Assembly (NCBI GenBank): GCA_029254005.1
Contig: JAQWYJ010000028.1
Location: forward strand, 47,292-111,291
Length of the DNA: 64,000 bases
Direction: 5' to 3'
DNA from: Porticoccaceae bacterium
GTDB lineage: Bacteria; Pseudomonadota; Gammaproteobacteria; Pseudomonadales; Porticoccaceae
The notes under the pieces were generated by a model. The model was not told the DNA's origin. It did not search any database and was given only the letters and a program-made list of their open reading frames with translations. Of this stretch, positions 56,034 through 64,000 are shown in pieces. The first letter of the stretch is position 1. Every line of letters begins with the position of its first letter. A program made the position numbers and the translations under genes.

Positions 56034-57284
56034 ATGGCTGATCATGATAAGAATCAGTTGTCATTTGCGTCCCGTGCTATTCATCTAGGTTATGATTCTT
56101 CAACCCATGAGGGATCGCTTAACCCACCAATTTATATGACATCGACTTTCGCTTTTGACACTGTTAATCAGGGTGCTGATCGTTTTTCAGGCGAAGATCC
56201 TGGACATTTTTATAGTCGTATTTCTAATCCCACGCAAGAAATTCTTGAGAAGAAACTTGCTGGATTAGAGGAAGGTGAAGCGGCGCTGGCCACTGCTTCT
56301 GGGATGGGAGCCATTTCAGCGACACTGTGGACTCTTGTGAAACCTGGTGATCAGATACTAGTGGATGAGACTCTCTATGGATGTACTTTTTCATTTATGG
56401 TTCACGGACTACAAAAATTTGGTGTTGAAATTTGTTTCGCAGATTTCACTGATCATGATGCTATAGCATCTAACCTTGATGGTAAAACTACGATAGTATA
56501 TTTCGAAACGCCGGTGAATCCAAACATGCGTGTTATTGATATCGCTGCGGTGAGTGCGATTGTGAAAGACTATAGTGATGACATAATCATCATTGTTGAT
56601 AATACCTACTGTACACCTGCGCTGCAGCGACCATTGACCTTAGGCGCGGATATTGTCGTGCATTCAGCTACTAAGTATTTAGGTGGCCATGGCGACTTGA
56701 TCGCTGGTGCTGTGGTCTCTACTGCTACTATTGTTGAGCAGATTCGACTGTATGGGGTCAAAGATATGACCGGTGCGGTTATTTCTCCTATGAATGCATT
56801 TCTTATTCTAAGAGGTGTAAAAACCTTGGCATTACGTATGGAACGACATTGTCAAAATGCTCAAATTCTTGCAGAAATGCTGGTTTGTCATCCGGCAGTT
56901 GAAAAAGTATTTTTCCCCGGATTAGCCACTGATCCATGGCATCTTGTAGCCAGCAAGCAAATGGATAGTTTTGGCGGTATGCTAGCGCTAGAATTAAAAA
57001 AGGGTTTCGCAGGGGGAGTGCAAATGCTCAACAATCTTAAACTAGCAAAAATAGCTGTTAGCTTAGGTGATGCTGAGACGCTGGTGCAGCATCCCGCTAG
57101 CATGACTCACTCCACCTATTCTCTGGAAGAGCGACATCGTCATGGTATTACGGAAGGTTTGGTTAGAATATCGGTAGGCCTGGAAGATATTGACGATATT
57201 CTATGTGACTTTCAGCAAGCGCTAGCCACTTTAGTGCCTGAAGCGCCCTTGGCTCCCCGTGAATATACAGGCGAAAACAGTTAG
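56034..57284 (+). CDS. megL: Methionine gamma-lyase (Cys/Met metabolism PLP enzyme)
   Basis: HSATKYLGGHGDLIAG PLP motif; LYGCTFSFM retains the Cys characteristic of methionine gamma-lyase; divergent Lrp neighbour. Confidence 0.82.
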   Translation: MADHDKNQLSFASRAIHLGYDSSTHEGSLNPPIYMTSTFAFDTVNQGADRFSGEDPGHFYSRISNPTQEILEKKLAGLEEGEAALATASGMGAISATLWTLVKPGDQILVDETLYGCTFSFMVHGLQKFGVEICFADFTDHDAIASNLDGKTTIVYFETPVNPNMRVIDIAAVSAIVKDYSDDIIIIVDNTYCTPALQRPLTLGADIVVHSATKYLGGHGDLIAGAVVSTATIVEQIRLYGVKDMTGAVISPMNAFLILRGVKTLALRMERHCQNAQILAEMLVCHPAVEKVFFPGLATDPWHLVASKQMDSFGGMLALELKKGFAGGVQMLNNLKLAKIAVSLGDAETLVQHPASMTHSTYSLEERHRHGITEGLVRISVGLEDIDDILCDFQQALATLVPEAPLAPREYTGENS

Positions 57285-57386
57285 CAATTCTTCCTGAGGC
57301 TTAGACTTTAGATGCCAACTATCTGAGCGAGTTAGCAAAATGAATTGGTATAGGGAGCTACTGCAGGGAGTTACTCTGAGGCTTGA

Positions 57387-58736
57387 TTAGAGTTTTTGCT
57401 GATTAATGTCAGTTATCTTCATGATAATTTCTCCATCTGAAAGTTGGCTTCGGAGTTGTTCACCTTTTGATAGTTCAGTAACACTTTTAATCACGGAGTC
57501 ATGCTCGTTTCGAATAACAGAATAGCCTCTTTCGAGTGTTTTCAAGGGACTTACCGTGTCAAGAAGATGCAGAGTTTGCTGTGTTTTAGAATACGCATTT
57601 TGAAGTTGTCGCTGACTAGTTCTAATCATTTCTCGGATACTTTTGGCAACGATCTCACCTGCATTCAGAATCAGTGTTTCAGGGCTCAGACGCGCTAGCC
57701 GTTGATTCACGCTTTGCAATTTACCTTGATGTTGCTGTAGTTTAGTTATCATCGCTCGATTCAGTCTTATCTCTATGTGGTCAAGATGTTGAGCTTGTTG
57801 TTGGAGTTTTTGACCAGGGTGCTGTAAGCGTTTTTGAAGATGCTCTACACGTTGTTCTAAATGATGCACTCTTTGCTTGATCATTTGTTTGAGGCGATCT
57901 TCAAAACCGATTAATTGATGGCTAATATCTTGGCTATTTGGACTTGTTAATTCAGCTGCTGCGGAGGGTGTTGCTGCTCTTAAATCTGCGACGAAATCGG
58001 CGATAGTAAAGTCGATTTCATGTCCCACTGCACTGATAATTGGGATGTTACTTTCAAAAATAGCACGCGCTACGATCTCTTCGTTAAAGGGCCATAAATC
58101 CTCAAGTGATCCACCACCGCGACCAACAATTAATACCTCACATTGTCCATGATCATTTGCATTTTCAATTGCTTGACTAATTTGTGGTGCTGCCTGTTCA
58201 CCTTGAACCGAGACAGGAAAAAGACTGACCCGAATAGCAGGAAAACGACGTTTTAACACTGACAAAATATCTTTTACTGCTGCGCCTGTGGGAGACGTGA
58301 CCATGCCAATGTGTTGGATTGATCGTGGTAAAGACTTTTTATGTAACTGATCGAACAAGCCTTCTTGTGCCAACATTTTTTTCAACACATCAAATTGGCG
58401 CTGTAGCGCACCAAAACCTGCTTCCTCCATATGTTCAATTACAAGTTGATATTCGCCACGACCCTCGTATAGCCCGGCTTTGCAGCGAGCGACTACAGCA
58501 ACACCATTGCTCGGTGCAAAATTAATACGCATGTTGGCATTCTTGAACATAGCACAGCGAACCTGAGCGTTCTGATCCTTGAGTGTCAAATACCAATGCC
58601 CGGAACTGGGGCGAGCAAAGTTAGAAATTTCACCCTCGACCCAAAGCGTAGGTAAATTTGTTTCGAGTAATTGACGTACTGAACGATTTAATTCAGTGAC
58701 AGATAAGATTCGGCGTTCAGGAATATCTATAGGCAT
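57387..58736 (-). CDS. xseA: Exodeoxyribonuclease VII large subunit
   Basis: LWVEGEISNFARPSSGHWYLTLKD, GRGGGSLEDLWPFNEE. Confidence 0.97.
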   Translation of the reverse strand: MPIDIPERRILSVTELNRSVRQLLETNLPTLWVEGEISNFARPSSGHWYLTLKDQNAQVRCAMFKNANMRINFAPSNGVAVVARCKAGLYEGRGEYQLVIEHMEEAGFGALQRQFDVLKKMLAQEGLFDQLHKKSLPRSIQHIGMVTSPTGAAVKDILSVLKRRFPAIRVSLFPVSVQGEQAAPQISQAIENANDHGQCEVLIVGRGGGSLEDLWPFNEEIVARAIFESNIPIISAVGHEIDFTIADFVADLRAATPSAAAELTSPNSQDISHQLIGFEDRLKQMIKQRVHHLEQRVEHLQKRLQHPGQKLQQQAQHLDHIEIRLNRAMITKLQQHQGKLQSVNQRLARLSPETLILNAGEIVAKSIREMIRTSQRQLQNAYSKTQQTLHLLDTVSPLKTLERGYSVIRNEHDSVIKSVTELSKGEQLRSQLSDGEIIMKITDINQQKL

Positions 58737-58975
58737 CCAACTATTGTAAATAAATCGTAGGATAAACGTAACTAAAAAAAACCGAAATTTTGTTAAGTAA
58801 AAGCAAAATGAAAATAAAAAATATTGTTAAATCAGTAATTTACATACCCAACATGGCATTCATATGTTGTAAATAATAGTTTACCTGAGTCTAGGTGTGG
58901 CTTATAATATTGCGCTTATTTTTCAAACCCTAATGTGTCCACTCTAGCTAGAGCATACCGAGGTAAGCAGTCCCT

Positions 58976-60448
58976 ATGTTACGAATATCTCATGAAGCAC
59001 TCACCTTTGACGATGTATTGCTGGTGCCTGGTTACTCAGATGTAACGGCAAAAGACGTTACTACTCATACCCAGTTGACTCGGGGTATAACAATGAATAT
59101 TCCGCTTATTTCGGCAGCCATGGATACAGTCACCGAAGCTCGTTTGGCTATTGCCATTGCTCAAGAAGGTGGCGTCGGTATTGTCCACAAAAGCATGACC
59201 ATTGAAGAGCAAGCTAGACAGGTCTGGGCGGTGAAAAAGTATGAGAGCGGCGTTGTTAAAGACCCTTTCACTATCGAATCTAGCGCTACCCTGGAACAGT
59301 TACACGCGCTCACAGTTGCCAATAATATCTCTGGAGTTCCTATTCTGGAAAACGGTAATTTGGTAGGCATTGTGACTCGCCGTGATGTGCGTTTTGCTAC
59401 TGATATGGGTGCCTGTGTAACCTCCGTAATGACGCCTAAGAATCGGTTGGTAACGGTTAAAGAAGGTGCTGGCGCTGATGAAGTGCGCGCTTTACTGCAT
59501 AAACATAGAATTGAAAAGGTTATGGTGATCAATGATGCCTTTGAGTTGAAGGGGTTGATTACTGTCACCGATATTGATAAGGCTGAGCAATATCCCAATG
59601 CCTGCAAAGATGACCAAGGTCGACTTATTGTTGGCGCTTCTGTGAGTGTTGGAGAGGGTACCGATGAGCGGATCGAAGCCTTGGTTAATGCCAACGTTGA
59701 CGTACTGGTAGTAGACACTGCCCATGGACATTCGCTAAATGTGCTGAATCGCGTTAAATGGATTAAAAAGAATTTCCCAGAGGTACAGGTGATTGGCGGT
59801 AATGTAGCCACTGCTGCAGGTGCTAAAGCGCTTGCAGATGCCGGTGCAGATGCTGTTAAGGTAGGTATAGGTCCGGGCTCAATTTGTACCACGCGAATCG
59901 TTACTGGTATTGGTGTTCCTCAGGTTACCGCTATCGCTAGTGCGGTGGAGGCACTTAAAGGTACAGGCATACCCGTTATTGCCGATGGTGGTATTCGTTA
60001 CTCAGGCGACATGGCCAAAGCAATTGTTGCTGGTGCTAGCTCGGTGATGATGGGCTCCATGCTCGCCGGCACCGAAGAGGCACCTGGGGAAATTGAAATG
60101 TTCCAGGGTCGGTCGTACAAAAACTATCGGGGGATGGGTTCACTGGGTGCTATGGCGCAGTCCACGGGTTCCAGTGATCGCTATTTTCAAGAGGCCAGTG
60201 CGGTTGAAAAGTTAGTACCTGAGGGTATTGAGGGCAGGGTGCCCTACAAAGGGCCTGTAGCTAATATAATCCATCAGATGATGGGTGGTTTACGCTCTGC
60301 TATGGGTTATACCGGTTGCAAGACTATCGAAAACATGCGCACCGAACCCGAATTTGTCAGAGTCACCTCCGCAGGTATGGGTGAGAGTCACGTGCATGAT
60401 GTTCAAATTACCAAAGAAGCACCTAACTACCCGGCAGGTGGCAGATAA
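58976..60448 (+). CDS. guaB: IMP dehydrogenase
   Basis: [18 protein letters not shown] domains, [15 protein letters not shown]. Confidence 0.98.
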   Translation: MLRISHEALTFDDVLLVPGYSDVTAKDVTTHTQLTRGITMNIPLISAAMDTVTEARLAIAIAQEGGVGIVHKSMTIEEQARQVWAVKKYESGVVKDPFTIESSATLEQLHALTVANNISGVPILENGNLVGIVTRRDVRFATDMGACVTSVMTPKNRLVTVKEGAGADEVRALLHKHRIEKVMVINDAFELKGLITVTDIDKAEQYPNACKDDQGRLIVGASVSVGEGTDERIEALVNANVDVLVVDTAHGHSLNVLNRVKWIKKNFPEVQVIGGNVATAAGAKALADAGADAVKVGIGPGSICTTRIVTGIGVPQVTAIASAVEALKGTGIPVIADGGIRYSGDMAKAIVAGASSVMMGSMLAGTEEAPGEIEMFQGRSYKNYRGMGSLGAMAQSTGSSDRYFQEASAVEKLVPEGIEGRVPYKGPVANIIHQMMGGLRSAMGYTGCKTIENMRTEPEFVRVTSAGMGESHVHDVQITKEAPNYPAGGR

Positions 60449-60500
60449 AGCCGCCTTTCGCCAGTGATTACAGTTAGTGTAAGACTATAAACATTTAATG

Positions 60501-60529
60501 AAGGGCTAGGCTATTAAGTCTAGCCTTTT
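60501..60529 (+). terminator. Stem-loop with short T-run between guaB and guaA
   Basis: AAGGGCTAG-GCTATTAAGT-CTAGCCTTTT. Confidence 0.65.
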
Positions 60530-60546
60530 CACTTTAAGGGCAACTA

Positions 60547-62124
60547 ATGACTGATTTACATTCGCAAAAGATACTTATTCTTGATTTTGGCTCTCAGTAT
60601 TCTCAGCTGATTGCACGTCGTGTGCGCGAGATAGGTGTGTTCTCGGAAATTAGAGCCTGGGATATTACTGAAGAAGAAATTCGTGAATTTAATCCTCAAG
60701 GTATTATTTTGTCCGGTGGTCCCGAGTCCGTCACTGGAGGAGCAAGTGCCCCCAGAGCGCCAGATAGCGTATTTACTATGGGCTTACCCGTCTTAGGAAT
60801 CTGCTATGGCATGCAGACCATGGCCAGTCAGTTAGGTGGAAAAGTTGATACTTCGGATGTTCGAGAATTCGGTTATGCTCAAGTCAAAGTTGAAGGTCAC
60901 TCAGCACTTATTGGCGATGTAAAAGACCATACGGGCACAGCTGGTGAAGCCTTGCTGGATGTATGGATGAGCCACGGTGACAAAGTGGTGGTAATGCCCG
61001 AAGACTTTAGTCTGATGGCGTCTACTCCCTCGTGTCCCATTGCTGGGATGGTTAATGAAGAGAAGAAATTCTATGGTATACAGTTCCACCCAGAAGTAAC
61101 TCACACCCTTCAGGGTGAGCGTATTTTTCAACACTTCGCCCTGCAAATCTGTGGCTGTAAAGGGCTATGGACTGCCGCAGCGATCATTGAAGATCAAATA
61201 GCTCGTGTTAAAGCTCAGGTGGGTGATGACCATGTGCTTTTAGGGTTATCAGGTGGCGTGGATTCCTCGGTGGTTGCAGCACTGTTGCACAGAGCCATTG
61301 GCGATCAGTTGACCTGTGTTTTTGTCGACAATGGTCTGTTACGAAAAAATGAAGGCGACACGGTGATGGAGATGTTTGCCAAAAATATGGGTGTTAAAGT
61401 CATTCGTGCCAATGCCCAAGAGAAGTTCTTGAATGGCTTAGTTGGCGTGAGCGATCCAGAAGCCAAACGTAAAGTGATTGGCAATACCTTTATTGAAATC
61501 TTCGACGAAGAATCCAATAAAATTGACAATGTTAACTTCCTGGCGCAGGGCACCATCTATCCCGATGTGATTGAATCTGCCGCCTCCAAAACTGGTAAAG
61601 CCCATGTGATTAAGTCTCACCACAATGTGGGTGGCTTACCAGATGATATGGCGCTTGAGTTAGTTGAGCCATTGCGCGAACTATTTAAAGACGAAGTGCG
61701 CATGATCGGTGTCGAGCTGGGCCTGCCCTACGATATGGTTTACCGTCATCCATTCCCGGGCCCCGGCCTAGGTGTGCGTATTCTCGGTGAGGTGAAAAAA
61801 GACTATGCCGATATTCTGCGCGAAGCCGATGCCATCTTTATCGAAGAGCTACACAACTCCGGTTGGTACCATAAAACCAGTCAGGCCTTTGCCGTATTTC
61901 TGCCCATTAAGTCTGTGGGTGTAGTGGGTGATGCGCGCCGCTATGAATGGGTGATTGCTCTGCGTGCAGTGGAGACCATTGACTTTATGACGGCTCGCTG
62001 GGCACACCTTCCTTATGAGCTGCTAGAGAAAGTATCCAATCGTATTATTAATGAGATCACCGAGGTTTCTCGGGTGACTTACGATGTATCCAGTAAGCCG
62101 CCAGCTACTATTGAGTGGGAGTAG
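60547..62124 (+). CDS. guaA: GMP synthase
   Basis: [26 protein letters not shown]-terminal [16 protein letters not shown]. Confidence 0.98.
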   Translation: MTDLHSQKILILDFGSQYSQLIARRVREIGVFSEIRAWDITEEEIREFNPQGIILSGGPESVTGGASAPRAPDSVFTMGLPVLGICYGMQTMASQLGGKVDTSDVREFGYAQVKVEGHSALIGDVKDHTGTAGEALLDVWMSHGDKVVVMPEDFSLMASTPSCPIAGMVNEEKKFYGIQFHPEVTHTLQGERIFQHFALQICGCKGLWTAAAIIEDQIARVKAQVGDDHVLLGLSGGVDSSVVAALLHRAIGDQLTCVFVDNGLLRKNEGDTVMEMFAKNMGVKVIRANAQEKFLNGLVGVSDPEAKRKVIGNTFIEIFDEESNKIDNVNFLAQGTIYPDVIESAASKTGKAHVIKSHHNVGGLPDDMALELVEPLRELFKDEVRMIGVELGLPYDMVYRHPFPGPGLGVRILGEVKKDYADILREADAIFIEELHNSGWYHKTSQAFAVFLPIKSVGVVGDARRYEWVIALRAVETIDFMTARWAHLPYELLEKVSNRIINEITEVSRVTYDVSSKPPATIEWE

Positions 62125-62164
62125 TTGGGTAGATGTCACCCATTGATTTATATAGGTTTGCGAT

Positions 62165-62223
62165 TTACAAACTTGTTACAAACTACCCCAAACACAGGGG
62201 GTCTTACAAAGAAAGTTACAAAC
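62165..62223. repeat. Cluster of TTACAAAC/G octamers just downstream of guaA
   Basis: TTACAAAC at 62165, 62176 and 62216; TTACAAAG at 62204; spacing 11, 28, 12 nt. Confidence 0.7.
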
Positions 62224-62269
62224 GGTTGCGATTACTGCAAATCATAAGCAGCAATTAAAAATAACAGCG

Positions 62270-62392
62270 TCAAATAAGGTCGTTAATCATAACCTTTGCT
62301 CCGCGTCTAGCCGGTGCCAATGCCTGTGAGCGGCCAAGGCTATTACCGGCGCCAGTGATAATTGCAACGTGTCCTTCAAATTTACCACTCAT
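62270..62392 (-). pseudogene. Truncated short-chain dehydrogenase/reductase (MSGKFEGHVAIITGAGNSLGRSQALAPARRGAKVMINDLI*)
   Basis: Reverse-strand ATG-initiated frame with SDR N-terminal Rossmann motif TGAGNSLGR, ended by TGA after the second beta strand (40 aa vs about 250-300 expected). Confidence 0.82.
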
Positions 62393-62424
62393 GTTTACTA
62401 CCTTCTATTTCTAAAATAATTACA

Positions 62425-62901
62425 CTAATTGACCATCTGAACACTCAACCATTCAGCAACCAACGCCGGCTTATCGCCACCTTCAATTTCAACGGAGATT
62501 TCCATTTTAAAGTCATACTGTCCCAGTTTCTTTTCTTTAATATCAGCCACAGTGGTATGACAGCGAATTTTACTACCTACAGGTACGGGCGCAACAAAAC
62601 GCACCTTATCGAAGCCTTTATTAACACCCATATAGCCCCCTTCAATCGTCAGACTGAAGCTCTGAGAGAAGTAAGCAAGCATTGAGAGGGTTAAAAAGCC
62701 GTGGGCAATAGTTCCACCAAAGGCGGATGTAGCCGCCGCTTCTGGATTTATATGGATAAACTGATGATCCAGCGTACAGTCAGCAAATACGTTAACTTGC
62801 TCTTGAGTGACTTCGAACCAGTCAGTAGGCTCACAGACATGGCCTATATATTTTTTAATCTCGGATTTCTTAATGAGTTGTGGCATAGCTCTAGTCTTCA
62901 C
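62425..62901 (-). CDS. MaoC-like (R)-hydratase/dehydratase
   Basis: FADCTLDHQFIHINPEAA, GTIAHGFLTLSML. Confidence 0.92.
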   Translation of the reverse strand: MKTRAMPQLIKKSEIKKYIGHVCEPTDWFEVTQEQVNVFADCTLDHQFIHINPEAAATSAFGGTIAHGFLTLSMLAYFSQSFSLTIEGGYMGVNKGFDKVRFVAPVPVGSKIRCHTTVADIKEKKLGQYDFKMEISVEIEGGDKPALVAEWLSVQMVN

Positions 62902-63941
62902 TTATTTAAGGTGGATTTAGCCATATAGAAGGACATGATGCCGCTGTCAGTCATTATTGAGCTATTGCAGTTGGCTCGTATAAGTTCGTCTTGCACATGT
63001 GTTCGAGCCTTTTCCAGACGCTTCATCGAGCGGGCTACAAATGGGCCATCACCGAGATCTAATTCAAAAAAATTCTCTCCTTGGCCAGCAGCAGCAATGC
63101 TCGCTCCGGCAAATGCATGGTAGTTTTTGATTATATAGTCAAAAATTGGCGACAGGCTTTCAGGCAATTGGTCATTGTCTAGCCATCGAGTATCAGAGCG
63201 AGCGCCGCCCCAAACTCTTGCGACATAGTCCTCAAATAATTGTAAGTGCTCACCTAGCCAGCTTTTGGGCTCCGGGTCTAGAAGAAAATGTGCAGCGAAG
63301 GGACCCACCAGTGCGAAGTCTGCGAGGCAAGCTCGCTCGCCCAGTAAAAAGTCATTATCTTTAAAGTGAGCGACTAAAAGTTTCAATAGACGAGCGAAGT
63401 CTGCCTTTATAGCAACACTCTTATCGGGCCCCGCGCCCTGCACCTCGCAGGCTGCCGCGCCAAATGCATTGAGCATGACTTCACCAAAGCCCTCTATCTG
63501 AGCTTCTTCATTATTGGTCAACTCAACATCAATATGCTTACTGAGTAGTATATTAGTGCCAAACCGTCGCCCAGTTACAATGACATTCTCTGGATAACAC
63601 CATCGAGAGTGGAGTGCGTGCCTTGGATACCAGTGATTGAAGAAATCTTCTAAGATAAAACAGGTACCTCGCTGTGACGAGCTGTCTGGAATAACTGGGC
63701 ACTCATTAAAACGATCGTGTAAGAAAGGTCCAATACTAATGGTGTCATTAATAGTCCAGCCATCGGGAGTTCTTAAAATTGGTATGAAATTAGTGCCAGC
63801 GCGAGTATTAATCGACTCAGTTTTTTCTTGAGATTTTATTTCCCATTGATAAGGGATTTGCTGATAGCGTAACTGGGCCTCAAGTTTGCGAGTAAACATG
63901 CTCATCTCTTGCCCAATTAAAGTATAGGTGCCCCTGTACAT
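62898..63941 (-). CDS. Glutathione S-transferase-fold family protein
   Basis: N-terminal thioredoxin-like region (FTRKLEAQLRYQQIPYQWE...FIPILRTPDG) and C-terminal helical GST region (LLGERACLADFALVGPF). Confidence 0.78.
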   Translation of the reverse strand: MYRGTYTLIGQEMSMFTRKLEAQLRYQQIPYQWEIKSQEKTESINTRAGTNFIPILRTPDGWTINDTISIGPFLHDRFNECPVIPDSSSQRGTCFILEDFFNHWYPRHALHSRWCYPENVIVTGRRFGTNILLSKHIDVELTNNEEAQIEGFGEVMLNAFGAAACEVQGAGPDKSVAIKADFARLLKLLVAHFKDNDFLLGERACLADFALVGPFAAHFLLDPEPKSWLGEHLQLFEDYVARVWGGARSDTRWLDNDQLPESLSPIFDYIIKNYHAFAGASIAAAGQGENFFELDLGDGPFVARSMKRLEKARTHVQDELIRANCNSSIMTDSGIMSFYMAKSTLNK

Positions 63942-64000
63942 GTCCTAGCCTCCCCTTATTTATGCCGGCGATTATGAATTATTTTTGACCTTGGAATCTT

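Noticed and set aside
59161-59892. 243-aa ORF antisense to guaB
   Set aside because: Fully inside the well-supported guaB gene; Ser/Thr-rich low-complexity composition is typical of a shadow frame.
62362-62685. 107-aa plus-strand ORF downstream of guaA
   Set aside because: Antisense to the MaoC gene and SDR remnant; no recognisable domain.

Overview
This window looks like chromosomal DNA from a marine-type gammaproteobacterium. Protein content and gene order resemble Pseudomonas/SAR92/OM60-like lineages, but taxonomy is inferred only. It is almost entirely protein-coding. Conserved blocks: rnt-pyrC; argG; metG-rsxABCDGE (minus strand) with apbC/mrp and dcd; DUF3014-DUF3108-purN-purM and DUF2066-hda; sppA-DUF2069-wrbA-arsC; suhB-trmJ-iscRSUA-hscBA-fdx-iscX; ndk-rlmN-pilF-ispG-hisS-yfgM-bamB-der; xseA-guaB-guaA. 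Accessory pieces: a tandem pair of secreted DUF3604 (PHP-like) proteins coupled to a parvulin-type foldase and a HupE/UreJ-like membrane protein; a divergent lrp/methionine gamma-lyase pair; an alpha/beta hydrolase inserted between fdx and iscX; a 42-aa ORF resembling the Fe-S N-terminus of FNR; and a truncated SDR gene beside TTACAAAC repeats at the 3' flank of guaA. I saw no rRNA, tRNA, CRISPR array, intact transposase or prophage. The best candidate for an under-described system is the DUF3604-DUF3604-PpiC-HupE cassette.
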